A DNA stretch of 64,000 nucleotides from Kordiimonas laminariae (GCF_023008165.1 NZ_JAKQZA010000009.1:1-64000), one strand, 5' to 3'. Positions 24,880 through 33,801 are shown, counted from the stretch's first letter. Numbers and translations: made by a program. Notes: generated by a model from the letters alone, not told the origin.

Positions 24880-25866
24880 GTGAGAATGAAGTCTGTCAGA
24901 CTGATTTCGATGATTGGGTTTGGTTGCGTTTTTGCGTTAGCCGGATTGGCACATTCCTATGGGACCTCTCAAACCACATCGATGCCTTCCAATCACACGG
25001 CTACCCCTACATTTTCTCCCTTTGTCGACCATAAGGGGAACATCAGTTTCCCTTATGGTTTTAAATCATGGCAGCACCTTGGAAGCTGGGCAGTGATTGG
25101 AGAAGAACGAGGCGAAAGTTCTCTTCATAATGTCTATGCCTCTGAAGGTGCTGCTGAAGCTTACATTGCCACAGGCAAATTTCCTGATGGTACGGTGTTG
25201 GTTAAGGATGTTGTCTCGGCTTCGAATGCTGAACATACCACTGGCAATGCTTATTGGGCCGAAAAAAACGCTGTACGATTTGTGATGATCAAAGATAGTG
25301 TTGGAAGGTTTTCCAATAATGCCCTTTGGGGCGATGGTTGGGGGTGGGCTCTGTTTCAAGGTAATGATACTAAAAATCAGGTAGCAACTGGCTACCGTGA
25401 TGACTGCCTTGGATGTCATGTTCCTGCAAAACAGAATGATTGGGTTTATGTGTATGGCTACCCGGCACTTGGTGAAAGTGTGAAAAACTTCTCGCCGCTT
25501 GCTAAAAAGGAAATGGATGCAATGACGGGGGCCATGTCTCGAGCAAAAGAAAGTGCAGAGCGATTAGCTCTGGGTGAGAGAATTTTCGGGCAGTGCAAGG
25601 CTTGCCACTCAACGGTTAAAGGTAAGCATAAAGTTGGCCCATCTTTAGCTGGGCTTGCAGGCAGAAAGGCAGGATCTGCTGAAGGCTACCGTTATTCGAA
25701 AGCGATGAAAGCAGCAGATTTCAGTTGGGATGAAAATACACTTGATATGCATCTAAGAGATGTAAGTGGATTTGTTCCTGGGAATAAAATGGCGGTGCTA
25801 TTCAGGCGTAATATTTCCGAAGCGCCTACGCGGCGGGTATTGATTGAGTACCTGCTTACATTATGA
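24880..25866 (+). CDS. Cytochrome P460-cytochrome c fusion protein
   Basis: A GTG start at 24880 is spaced correctly from AAAGGAGA; ATG at 24886 is the alternative. After a signal peptide come a P460 domain with C-L-G-C-H at residues 176-180 and a class I cytochrome c domain with C-K-A-C-H at 239-243 and a likely methionine ligand in P-G-N-K-M near residue 302. The two haem domains on one chain suggest internal electron transfer from a P460 catalytic haem to a c-type carrier. The P460 part is paralogous to the gene before it, with the haem motif at the same residue number. It is probably in one operon with that gene, and possibly with the LysR gene that follows after 108 bp. Confidence 0.85.
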   Translation: MRMKSVRLISMIGFGCVFALAGLAHSYGTSQTTSMPSNHTATPTFSPFVDHKGNISFPYGFKSWQHLGSWAVIGEERGESSLHNVYASEGAAEAYIATGKFPDGTVLVKDVVSASNAEHTTGNAYWAEKNAVRFVMIKDSVGRFSNNALWGDGWGWALFQGNDTKNQVATGYRDDCLGCHVPAKQNDWVYVYGYPALGESVKNFSPLAKKEMDAMTGAMSRAKESAERLALGERIFGQCKACHSTVKGKHKVGPSLAGLAGRKAGSAEGYRYSKAMKAADFSWDENTLDMHLRDVSGFVPGNKMAVLFRRNISEAPTRRVLIEYLLTL

Positions 25867-25974
25867 CGCTAATTCTATTGAAGCAGACGCGGTGAGAATA
25901 AAATCCAGCGTTTATCTGAACAAGATGAAATGATATATTTGCAAAGGGGGAACCAGTTGCGAGGGCAAATTTGT

Positions 25975-26877
25975 ATGGATGTTGAGCAAGTCAGAACTTT
26001 TTTAGTGTTGGCACAAGAGCTGAACTTTTCTCGGGCCGCTGAGATATTAAATGTGAGCCAACCGACAGTTAGCAGAACTATTGGCTCCATTGAATCCCAA
26101 TTAGGTGGCCTTTTGTTTAGGAGGGAACGAGGGAACTCGCACCTTACTGAACTTGGTAAATTGGTACTGCCGTATTTTGAAGAGATTGAAACCAATGCAG
26201 GGAATTTGGTTGAAGTCGCTCGAAAATATAAGGCGCTGGAAAAAACACCGGTGTCTGTTGGGCTTATGTGTACGATTGGGCCAGAACGGTTGATCTCTCT
26301 TATCGCAAAGATCAGAGAGTTATTTGCTGGTGTTGAAGTTTCAATCACTAACGGGAATGCACGCGCACTACAGGAAATGCTGAATGACGGCAAGCTAGAC
26401 CTTGCTATCTGCGGGCGTCCTAAAGGCTTTGACGAACGTTTCCACGCTGTGCCGCTTTATCAAGAAAAGGTTATGGCCGTTCTTCATCAAGAGCATCCTC
26501 TCGCAGCACGAAGTTTTGTAGATCTGGACGATCTGGATGGCTTGCCCTGTATCGAACGTACTGGATGTGAGTTTTCTGTGCAGGAAGGAAATTTCCTTCT
26601 GGAGAAGGATATTCATCTGGACCGGATATTCTCTAGTGATAGAGATGATTGGATTCAGTCAATGATAAGGGACGGCATTGGCATGTCTTTGATGGCTGAA
26701 TCCGCTGTATTCCTACCTGATCTGGCTGTTAGGCCTATTCCTGGATTACCTTTTACCCGTGAAATTCAGATGGTGACTGTGCGGGGCAGGATGCATTCAG
26801 CTGGTATTGGTGCCGTATTGCAAGCTGCAAGGCAAGCCTTCCAGGTACAGCGTCAAACCTTCACACCTCCTGAGTAG
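25975..26877 (+). CDS. LysR-family transcriptional regulator next to P460 genes
   Basis: The start is ATG at 25975, where the canonical LysR opening M-D-V-E-Q-V-R-T-F-L begins. In-frame codons back to 25930 are unlikely. The protein has 300 residues. The helix-turn-helix is F-S-R-A-A-E-I-L-N-V-S-Q-P-T-V-S-R, followed by an effector-binding domain with G-L-M-C-T-I-G-P and D-L-A-I-C-G-R-P. Its position and orientation suggest it controls the P460 pair, possibly through the dyad at 24039-24057. It ends two bases before the stop of an opposite-strand LysR gene. Confidence 0.85.
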   Translation: MDVEQVRTFLVLAQELNFSRAAEILNVSQPTVSRTIGSIESQLGGLLFRRERGNSHLTELGKLVLPYFEEIETNAGNLVEVARKYKALEKTPVSVGLMCTIGPERLISLIAKIRELFAGVEVSITNGNARALQEMLNDGKLDLAICGRPKGFDERFHAVPLYQEKVMAVLHQEHPLAARSFVDLDDLDGLPCIERTGCEFSVQEGNFLLEKDIHLDRIFSSDRDDWIQSMIRDGIGMSLMAESAVFLPDLAVRPIPGLPFTREIQMVTVRGRMHSAGIGAVLQAARQAFQVQRQTFTPPE

Positions 26878-26879
26878 TT

Positions 26880-27818
26880 TTAAGGTTGGGATACTTCCAG
26901 ATAATCGTTCAATTTAGTGCTACAAAGAGACCTGATAAAGGACGCAAGTTCTTTATATAGGTTTCGTTGCGCTGCGCTTGGACGCCAAGCCAGAACAACT
27001 TCTCGGTCTGTTGGAGATTCATTCAGCTTCAAAACCGATACATCGCTTCTTGGATCAATCTCAGACCGTACATAAAGCGAAGGGAGGAAGGCTAGCCCGA
27101 TACCTGTACCAATCATCTGCCGTACTGTATCAAGACTTGTACCTTCGTAATCGCGCATGATTCGTGCGCCATATTTATTCGCCAGAGCTTGCATTTGTTC
27201 GAACAAACGGTGTCTTTCTTCAATAGCAAGCAGCCTTTCGTTAGCGATATCGCCTGCTCGGACTATCTTTCGTTGAACCAATTCATGGTCTGGGGCTGCA
27301 CATAACTTAAAGGGTTCCCTAAACAAAGGTTCAGCGGTAAGCCCCGTGACCTCCATTGGTAGTGTGGTGAGAATCAGGTCAAATCGGCCGTCAAGTAAAC
27401 CGTTTTCAAGATCTCGTGGGGGTTCTTCGCGCACATATAAGCGAAGCGTTGGGTAAGCTGCGTGAATATCTGGAATCACATCTGGCAGGAAATATGGGCC
27501 CAAAGTTGGTGGTACGCCTAGGCGGTGAATACCTGCGCCGCTATCCAGTGAAAAGCGCGCAACATCGCGGATAGACTTAACTTCATCAAGCAGCGCCTCG
27601 ATATGAGGTAGCATGGAGCGAGCTGCAGCTGTAGGTAGGGCCCCCGTTCTGGAGCGCTCAAGCAGTGTTAGGCCGAGGTTTTCTTCGAGTGCTGCAATCT
27701 GTGCGGTGATAGTAGGTTGTGATACCCCTAACGTGAGCGCAGCTTGCCGAAAACTCTTCGTCATCACAACACAGTGTAGGTATTTCAACTGTTTGATGGT
27801 GGGTTGACCAACGTTCAT
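26880..27818 (-). CDS. OxyR-like LysR regulator without redox cysteines
   Basis: The protein has 312 residues with a LysR helix-turn-helix (F-R-Q-A-A-L-T-L-G-V-S-Q-P-T-I-T-A-Q). The effector domain follows the OxyR layout (P-T-L-G-P-Y-F-L-P and T-S-L-D-T-V-R-Q-M-I-G-T-G-I-G). The segment that carries C199 and C208 in OxyR reads E-E-R-H-R-L-F-E-Q-M-Q-A-L-A-N-K-Y here, so R204 stands at the peroxidatic position and no second cysteine is present. It therefore should not sense peroxide like OxyR. It is divergent from a carbonic anhydrase/SulP operon with an ATAG-N7-CTAT dyad in between, suggesting control by CO2/bicarbonate or pH. Confidence 0.82.
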   Translation of the reverse strand: MNVGQPTIKQLKYLHCVVMTKSFRQAALTLGVSQPTITAQIAALEENLGLTLLERSRTGALPTAAARSMLPHIEALLDEVKSIRDVARFSLDSGAGIHRLGVPPTLGPYFLPDVIPDIHAAYPTLRLYVREEPPRDLENGLLDGRFDLILTTLPMEVTGLTAEPLFREPFKLCAAPDHELVQRKIVRAGDIANERLLAIEERHRLFEQMQALANKYGARIMRDYEGTSLDTVRQMIGTGIGLAFLPSLYVRSEIDPRSDVSVLKLNESPTDREVVLAWRPSAAQRNLYKELASFIRSLCSTKLNDYLEVSQP

Positions 27819-27842
27819 CGCTTTTGGGCCTTAAGTTTAGGT

Positions 27843-27859
27843 GATAGTATTTGTCTATC
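27843..27859. promoter_or_regulatory. OxyR/LysR-type dyad between lysR and carbonic anhydrase
   Basis: GATAG (27843-27847) and CTATC (27855-27859) are separated by seven bases, giving ATAG-N7-CTAT, the half-site geometry of OxyR. A second short dyad, GCTA-AAA-TAGC, follows at about 27868-27878. The spot is 25 bp before the LysR start and ~120 bp before the carbonic anhydrase start. Confidence 0.5.
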
Positions 27860-27980
27860 GTATATTCGCTAAAATAGCTAATTGTTTTTACATCGCCCTC
27901 AACCTAAATACCGAAAATGGTATGAAGTAACATTTTATAAATGGGCCAAAGAACCCTAGTTGTAAAATTATGAGGTAGAC

Positions 27981-28619
27981 ATGGAAAAGATTGTAGACGG
28001 CGTTTTGAAGTTTAAAAACGAAGTTTTCCCAGAACATAATGGACTGTTTAGTGAGTTAGCGACAGGCCAAAGCCCTGAAGTATTGATGGTAACATGTGCG
28101 GATAGCCGGATTGATCCTGCTATGATTACGCAAACAAATCCTGGCGATCTTTTCATTTGTCGTAATGCAGGGAATATTGTTCCGGCATACGCTGCGGGTG
28201 GTGAAAGCAATACAGCATCAATTGAATATGCGGTGGCAGCTCTTGGCATTAAAGAGATTGTTGTGTGTGGCCATACTGATTGTGGTGCTATGAAAGGCGC
28301 AATGAACACTGAGGCGCTTACAGCACTTCCACATGTATGTGGCTGGCTTACGCACTCTGATGCAGCGGTTAAAGTTGCGAAGGCAAACAAGCCTGACGCT
28401 GAAAACCCAGAACTTCTTCGCGAAGTGATTGAACAAAACGTTGTTCTGCAGCTTCAACATTTGAAAACACACCCATATGTAGCTGAAGCTATGGCTGCTG
28501 GTAAACTCCGCCTGCACGGTTGGGTTTATGATATCGGTGAAGGTTCTATCTACGCTCACAACGAAAATTCAGGCTCTTTCGAGCTTCTATCGCAGCAAGC
28601 TGCGGTGGCTGCTGAATAA
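27981..28619 (+). CDS. Beta-class carbonic anhydrase
   Basis: The protein has 212 residues. The zinc ligands are all visible: C39-A-D41-S-R43 and H98-T-D-C101-G-A-M. It interconverts CO2 and bicarbonate in the cytoplasm. The Shine-Dalgarno is TGAGGTAG just before ATG. A SulP anion transporter follows 22 bp later, so the pair should accumulate or equilibrate bicarbonate, most likely to feed carboxylases or for pH control in a heterotroph; I see no RuBisCO here. The divergent OxyR-like LysR is the likely regulator. Confidence 0.94.
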   Translation: MEKIVDGVLKFKNEVFPEHNGLFSELATGQSPEVLMVTCADSRIDPAMITQTNPGDLFICRNAGNIVPAYAAGGESNTASIEYAVAALGIKEIVVCGHTDCGAMKGAMNTEALTALPHVCGWLTHSDAAVKVAKANKPDAENPELLREVIEQNVVLQLQHLKTHPYVAEAMAAGKLRLHGWVYDIGEGSIYAHNENSGSFELLSQQAAVAAE

Positions 28620-28641
28620 GCATTGCGCAAAGGATTAAACG

Positions 28642-30291
28642 ATGAGTTTTATCAATACATCTAATCTGCGCGGCGATGTTATGGGCGGTCTAACCGCCGG
28701 TATCGTTGCGCTTCCTCTTGCTCTCGCCTTTGGTGAGGCATCAGGCGCTGGACCAATTGCAGGTCTTTACGGCGCTATTATTGTTGGTTTCTTAGCTGCT
28801 CTATTTGGTGGTACTGGTAGCCAGATTTCTGGCCCAACAGGCCCGATGGTTGTTGTATTCGCTGGTGTTTACGCAACACTTGGCGGTAACCCAGCGCTTG
28901 TGTTCTCCGCGGTGGTACTCGCTGGTTTGCTCCAGATTGCTTTTGGTATTATGAAGGTGGGGCAACTTATCCGCTTAGTCCCATATCCAGTGGTATCTGG
29001 GTTTATGAGTGGTATTGGTGTGATTATTATCGCATTGCAAACCTCACGCTTGTTTGGTCATGAACCTGAAACCAGTGGCACGATTGGCGCTCTTGAAGCA
29101 ATTCCTGGTGCCGTTGCTGATCCAAATATGATTGCCCTTGCAATTGGCGTGATCACTTTGGCTATTGTTTTCACATGGCCGAAGAACCTTGGGAAATTTG
29201 TTCCAGCACCGCTTGCTGCGCTGGTTATTGCAACTATCATCAGCGTTCTGTTCTCTGGCGCACCAATTCTTGGTGATGTACCAACGGGCCTTCCGTCTTT
29301 CATCCTGCCTGCGTTCGAGCGTGAATCTATCCTAATCGTTCTTGAAGCAGCTTTCCTTCTGGCTCTTCTTGGCGCGATCGACAGTCTTCTAACGTCTCTT
29401 GTTGCAGATAACATGACCCGTACTCGCCACAACTCAGATCAAGAACTTATTGGTCAGGGTATTGGTAACTCTGTTGCTGGTCTGTTCGGTGGTGTACCGG
29501 GTGCTGGTGCAACAATGCGTACAGTGATTAACATCCGTTCCGGTGGTCAGTTCAAAATCTCAGGCATGGTTCATGGTTTGATCCTGCTTGCGGTTGCCCT
29601 TGTTCTTGCGCCGTTTGCTTCGCTTATTCCGCATGCTGCTCTTGCTGGTATCCTGATTAAAGTTGGTAACGATATTATCGACTGGAGCTACCTGAAACGT
29701 GCACACCGCGGCCCACGCTGGGACCTTATCCTTATGGCTCTCGTACTTGGCCTGACAGTGTTTGTAGACCTTATCACGGCTGTTGCTGTGGGTGTTGTTC
29801 TTGCGGCTCTTGCTTTCATCAAACAGCTTTCGGAAGAACAGCTTAAGCGCCTGAATGTTACAGAGCGCGAAATTGAAAGTGATGAAGAACGTGCGCTACT
29901 TGCGAGCTCAAATGGTGCAGTAACACTGTTTGACTTCGGTGGCCCATTAAGCTTTGGTGCTGCTGCTGATCTTGGTCACCATGTGCGTGAGAAAGCCAAC
30001 GGGAACGCTAAGGTTCTTATCCTTGATTTTGAACGTGTGCCTTTCCTTGATCTATCGGCAGCGAAAGCAGTGGAAACAATTGTGGAAGACGCATCTGCTC
30101 TTGGAAAAACACTGTTCGTTTCTGGTGTTAATGAAGATGTAGATAAAGTGTTGCACGGCCTTGAGGTTGCTCCACTTATCCCTGATGAGAACTGGTTCAA
30201 AGATCGCCGTTTAGCGCTTACACAAGCGGTAGCTACTGTGGAAAAGATAAAAGCTGACCTGCCTGAAAGTGCAGCTACAGCTACGAGCTAA
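28642..30291 (+). CDS. SulP-family anion (probably bicarbonate) transporter with STAS domain
   Basis: The protein has 549 residues. About a dozen hydrophobic helices (residues ~15-400) include the SulP landmarks L-R-G-D-V-M-G-G-L-T-A-G-I-V-A-L-P-L-A-L-A and G-P-T-G-P-M. The C-terminal STAS domain spans about 430-530 (V-L-I-L-D-F-E-R-V-P-F-L-D-L-S-A-A-K). SulP proteins move sulphate, bicarbonate or dicarboxylates. The preceding carbonic anhydrase in the same operon favours bicarbonate. Confidence 0.9.
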   Translation: MSFINTSNLRGDVMGGLTAGIVALPLALAFGEASGAGPIAGLYGAIIVGFLAALFGGTGSQISGPTGPMVVVFAGVYATLGGNPALVFSAVVLAGLLQIAFGIMKVGQLIRLVPYPVVSGFMSGIGVIIIALQTSRLFGHEPETSGTIGALEAIPGAVADPNMIALAIGVITLAIVFTWPKNLGKFVPAPLAALVIATIISVLFSGAPILGDVPTGLPSFILPAFERESILIVLEAAFLLALLGAIDSLLTSLVADNMTRTRHNSDQELIGQGIGNSVAGLFGGVPGAGATMRTVINIRSGGQFKISGMVHGLILLAVALVLAPFASLIPHAALAGILIKVGNDIIDWSYLKRAHRGPRWDLILMALVLGLTVFVDLITAVAVGVVLAALAFIKQLSEEQLKRLNVTEREIESDEERALLASSNGAVTLFDFGGPLSFGAAADLGHHVREKANGNAKVLILDFERVPFLDLSAAKAVETIVEDASALGKTLFVSGVNEDVDKVLHGLEVAPLIPDENWFKDRRLALTQAVATVEKIKADLPESAATATS

Positions 30292-30312
30292 TTAAATCTT
30301 TCACTTAGCCTT

Positions 30313-30343
30313 AAAGGCCTCGGCAATGCCGGGGCCTTTTTTT
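30313..30343 (+). terminator. Rho-independent terminator after the SulP gene
   Basis: AAGGCCTCGGC pairs with GCCGGGGCCTT around AAT, followed by five further T residues. It lies 22 bases after the SulP stop and just before the stop of the opposite-strand ATP-grasp gene. Confidence 0.88.
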
Positions 30344-30350
30344 ATGGGCG

Positions 30351-31856
30351 TTAGACGGCCGTTTTTTCAACCAGTTTGCGTTCTACCATACGGCCAAAGG
30401 CATCTTTGATCGCCTGCATATGAGGCACCATATAGTGGAAGGTTTTAGCGTGATCAAAGCTGTGGCGCATTGCGGGGTTAAGTTCAAAGATAAGAATGTC
30501 ACCATTAGGCATCAGCGTGAGGTCTAAACCCCAGAAATCAAGCTGCACAATATCTTGGAGAGCTTTAATACGGTTATAGATTTCCTCGCCAATAACTGAA
30601 GGTGGGTTGTTTAGAAACTTTTGTTCCCGTTCCAACATCCAGTCATAAGATTTCATGAAAGTTTTTCGGTTGCTACCGTGAACATTCCAAACCTGATCTG
30701 TGTGATAAACAACAGGGTAAAGCGTGCCATCAATACAGAAGAAACGGATTTTGGAGTAATGCCCTTCATCAGATTTGTTTTCTATATATTCAATGGCGTA
30801 AAGCGTGGCATCTTCTTGAAGGGCTAATAGATAAGCTTCAAGGGCACCTTTATCTTGAAGAAGCTCTGTTGAGACAGCAGTATGTGTACCTGTTTGGCGA
30901 ATAATGAAGGGAAAGCTATAGCCAAGTGCCAGAATAGTTTCGGCAATTTGGGCTACATCTTTTTTAATATCGCTTTTTCTGACATCAATACGTTCTGTTT
31001 TTGCAAATCTTACACCAGGGACTTCATTCAAGCGTCTGTAGTTGCTGTCCCGGGTCGTTTCTTTGACCATATGGGGAGCGTTGATAACAGGGATACTTGG
31101 GTGTTCCTCAAGAAAGGTTTCTAGTGTTTCCAGAGAGCGCAGCTCTAAATCTGGGTCGGCAATATCATTCAGTATCAAGTTAAAGGGCCTTGACGGAGCG
31201 GTTTTATCCTTCAGGATGTTTTCATCCAGGATGGTATAATGATTGGTATCATATTTTTGATCCTCCAGAAGATGATCAAGCATATAATGTCCACCTTTAC
31301 GCACGCGCTTAAAATCGCCGTTGTTACGCCTGCCAATAACATATCTGGTGTTCTCATACCCGTAGGTGATTAGAAGCTTTCCTGCAGGCTTTTCAAGGCC
31401 AGACGCAGGGATAAAGTTTTCGCCGCACCGTCTGAGAAAACTTTTCATATACCACTGAGCTGGTTTGATGCCGTCGTTCTTTTCTATAAGAGCCGCGATC
31501 GTTGCATGAGAATTGTGATCTTCTGGGTAAGTTTCCAAAATATGCTGACAGGTTTGTTCTAGTATCTCAAATTCGCCTTGAGCAAGGAGTGCAGAACAAA
31601 ACTGATGCCATACATGCAGCGGCTTTTCTGTAAGATCTGCCGCCAATTCAAACTGTCTACACGCCAAAGCCGTTTGCCTTGTTTGTGATAACAGCTCCCC
31701 GTATTTAATCAGCACGGCAACCAATGTCTCCTGCGCGATGCCGGGTTTTGCTTCAAAGCCTATATCAGCTAGTTCATGTTGGATATAAAGCTCAGTAACC
31801 TTCTTATCCAATGGCGATGCCGTAGGAGTGGTTTTTTTTAAGAATTTTGAAAACAT
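30351..31856 (-). CDS. TPR-like/ATP-grasp domain protein
   Basis: The start is probably ATG at 31856 (501 residues, opening M-F-S-K-F-L-K-K); an ATG at 31904 would add 16 residues. The N-terminal ~140 residues are helical and TPR-like (A-C-R-Q-F-E-L-A-A-D-L, W-H-Q-F-C-S-A-L-L-A-Q-G-E-F). The C-terminal ~330 residues resemble ATP-grasp enzymes: F-P-F-I-I-R-Q-T-G-T-H as the ATP-binding strand, and L-D-F-W-G-L-D-L with I-F-E-L-N-P-A-M as the metal-binding end. ATP-grasp enzymes ligate a carboxylate to an amine or thiol. The substrate is unknown. It stands alone, convergent with the SulP gene, with a terminator-like hairpin 80 bp ahead of its start. Confidence 0.75.
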   Translation of the reverse strand: MFSKFLKKTTPTASPLDKKVTELYIQHELADIGFEAKPGIAQETLVAVLIKYGELLSQTRQTALACRQFELAADLTEKPLHVWHQFCSALLAQGEFEILEQTCQHILETYPEDHNSHATIAALIEKNDGIKPAQWYMKSFLRRCGENFIPASGLEKPAGKLLITYGYENTRYVIGRRNNGDFKRVRKGGHYMLDHLLEDQKYDTNHYTILDENILKDKTAPSRPFNLILNDIADPDLELRSLETLETFLEEHPSIPVINAPHMVKETTRDSNYRRLNEVPGVRFAKTERIDVRKSDIKKDVAQIAETILALGYSFPFIIRQTGTHTAVSTELLQDKGALEAYLLALQEDATLYAIEYIENKSDEGHYSKIRFFCIDGTLYPVVYHTDQVWNVHGSNRKTFMKSYDWMLEREQKFLNNPPSVIGEEIYNRIKALQDIVQLDFWGLDLTLMPNGDILIFELNPAMRHSFDHAKTFHYMVPHMQAIKDAFGRMVERKLVEKTAV

Positions 31857-31936
31857 AAGGCCAGTTAAATTTGCTGCGTTCGCTGAATGGTGCGCGCCGA
31901 CCATACATTAGTCAAGGGTAGGGGGGACTAGAAAAT

Positions 31937-31996
31937 AAAAAAGCTCGCTACCGGAATTGAAAATGGCGTGGGGGACAACGTAATCGGTAGCGAGCT
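31937..31996 (-). terminator. Terminator-like hairpin in the leader of the ATP-grasp gene
   Basis: A perfect 12-bp inverted repeat (CGGTAGCGAGCT at 31985-31996 and its complement at 31942-31953) encloses 31 bases. On the minus strand a T-rich tract follows (31941 downward). No minus-strand protein gene precedes it for 1.8 kb, so it could be an attenuator for the ATP-grasp gene or the 3' end of a small RNA. Confidence 0.55.
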
Positions 31997-32518
31997 GAAA
32001 GTATGGAACTCAGAACATAATTTAGGGAGGTAGCGAAAGACCAAGCGGTGGCGCAGTTGGTGTGGTGGGGGATGGCTGCTTTCCCTGGTGGGTGGGATTT
32101 CACTGCTTGATCTTTCACTATGGCTAATTGTTTATATTCTCTTTCTTTATTCTCCGGTGTTGAGAAGCCAACTGAAACCTTGGAATACGGCCCTACGGTT
32201 GGTTTCAGTTGACTCTCTACTCAAGTATAGTGCCCATCGCACTCTGCTGATTGTTCACTTTATACTCTGCAAAAGGTGTGCAAGTGTGCCATTTTTGAGT
32301 GTATTTTTATAACCATATGTATTTATTGTGTTTTTAGTATAAGTTTCGCATTTGTTGAAAAAATGCTACTTTTGCGAAATGCAATCAGGTGTCGCAATAT
32401 GCAGCAATAGTTGCATTTTGGGATACTCTAAGAGGTTCACGCTTTCTTTATCATCAATGATTAGAAGAAATTATTGCTGGTTGTTAAGAATTGAGAAAAA
32501 TAATGCTCGGTGGGAACA
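31997..32518. other. Gene-free region upstream of the porin with further dyads
   Basis: I find no protein gene here. It holds CAACTGAAACC (32169-32179) with its complement GGTTTCAGTTG (32201-32211), a perfect 11-bp stem with a 21-base loop, and TTTCGCA (32344-32350) with TGCGAAA (32373-32379), inside which lies GCATTT/AAATGC. The part from ~32320 on probably contains the porin promoter. The rest could encode a small RNA on the minus strand ending at the hairpin 31942-31996. Confidence 0.4.
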
Positions 32519-33763
32519 ATGAAACGCGAAATTTCTTCAAGATACCTTTCTTTGGTCACTCTATGCGTTGTCGGGGGCACAGTTTCTGTGCAAGCGCAAA
32601 GTGATATTGACGCAAGTTTACATGGGTTGGTAAATGCCAGACTTTCTTTTGCAGATAGTGAGAGATCAATTTTCGATGGTGGCTTCGGTAAACTCCGGTA
32701 TGGCGGGGATGGTGAAAACGGTAACGAACGTTTCCGAATAGCTGAAATCGCTTTAGTCGGTCGCCTTAAGTTTGGAGATGGCTTTACACTTCACGGTCAT
32801 ATTCAACATAACCCTGACCAATCGTCAGAAGTTGATATTGTAGAAGTTTACCTTCGCTATAAGCCCGTTCAGTTGAGGCAGTGGCAATATAGCGTACGCG
32901 CAGGGGCTTTCTTTCCTCCGGTGAGTTTTGAAAATGAAGGTTTGGCTTGGGGTAATAAATATACCATCACCAATTCTGCGGCGAATACATGGATTGCAGA
33001 AGAAATCAGGCCAATTGGTGCAGAATTTACGGCAGAATATAAGGGGGAAACCCTTAATGCTGAGATACAGGCAACTATCTTCGGCGGCAACGATAGAGCG
33101 GGTGACGCTCTAGGCTTCCGTGGCTTTACCTTGAATGATAGCAAGATCGGGCTTTTAGGTGATCTGCCAATTGCGGATATTGAAGGTGTGCGATCAGACA
33201 GAGTTAATCGCCCATTTGTGGAAACTGATGCCAGACCTGGCTTTGCACTTGGCGTGAACCTGACTAGGCCCGGTCTTGGTGAGATTCGTTTGTACGGTTA
33301 TGATAACAGGGCAAATAGCCGACAGGTAGGCTCGGAAGGGCGTTTGTGGGAAGCACGCTTTATCAATATAACTGCGAAGCCAGAACTGCCTGATGACTGG
33401 ACAATTATTGGGCAGTTCCAGTTTGGTGAAACCAAGGTACAGCCGACAGAGGATGAAGGCTCCTTCTTTGGTACGAATTTTACAACAGGCTCTTTACTTG
33501 TAGCGAAAGAATTTGGTCGTGTTCAGCTCGCTAGTCGGATTGAATTTTTTGATCAGAATGATCCATCAACCATTGCAACTACGCCACCACTTGCAGAAGA
33601 TGGTTGGGCATTGACCACTGCGATTAAATATCGCGCGTCGAAGCATCATATTGTTTCCGCAGAATACCTTTATACCAGCTCTGATCGTGCAGGTGGTTTT
33701 GAGAATACACCAATCAGCCAGCGGGAAAACTTGTTGCAGATTAACTATCAATTCCGTTTTTAA
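32519..33763 (+). CDS. Outer-membrane porin-like beta-barrel protein
   Basis: The start is ATG at 32519 after GGTGGGA. The 414-residue protein has a signal peptide ending near S-V-Q-A-Q. Alternating hydrophobic/aromatic strands and a terminal phenylalanine (Q-I-N-Y-Q-F-R-F) are typical of outer-membrane barrels. I recognise no specific substrate class. It is convergent with a phytase gene, and a phosphate or inositol-phosphate link is possible, but no Pho-box is evident upstream. Confidence 0.75.
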   Translation: MKREISSRYLSLVTLCVVGGTVSVQAQSDIDASLHGLVNARLSFADSERSIFDGGFGKLRYGGDGENGNERFRIAEIALVGRLKFGDGFTLHGHIQHNPDQSSEVDIVEVYLRYKPVQLRQWQYSVRAGAFFPPVSFENEGLAWGNKYTITNSAANTWIAEEIRPIGAEFTAEYKGETLNAEIQATIFGGNDRAGDALGFRGFTLNDSKIGLLGDLPIADIEGVRSDRVNRPFVETDARPGFALGVNLTRPGLGEIRLYGYDNRANSRQVGSEGRLWEARFINITAKPELPDDWTIIGQFQFGETKVQPTEDEGSFFGTNFTTGSLLVAKEFGRVQLASRIEFFDQNDPSTIATTPPLAEDGWALTTAIKYRASKHHIVSAEYLYTSSDRAGGFENTPISQRENLLQINYQFRF

Positions 33764-33765
33764 AT

Positions 33766-33800
33766 AAAAAAGCCCGGCTGATAAATGGCAGGGCTTTTCT
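33766..33800. terminator. Bidirectional terminator between porin and phytase genes
   Basis: AAAAGCC (about 33767-33773) pairs with GGCTTTT (33792-33798), with an inner CTG/CAG. A-rich and T-rich flanks on the two sides suit termination from both directions between the convergent genes. Confidence 0.7.
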
Positions 33801-33801
33801 T

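Noticed and set aside
26880-27818. True OxyR peroxide sensor
   Set aside because: Both redox cysteines of OxyR are missing from the matching segment.
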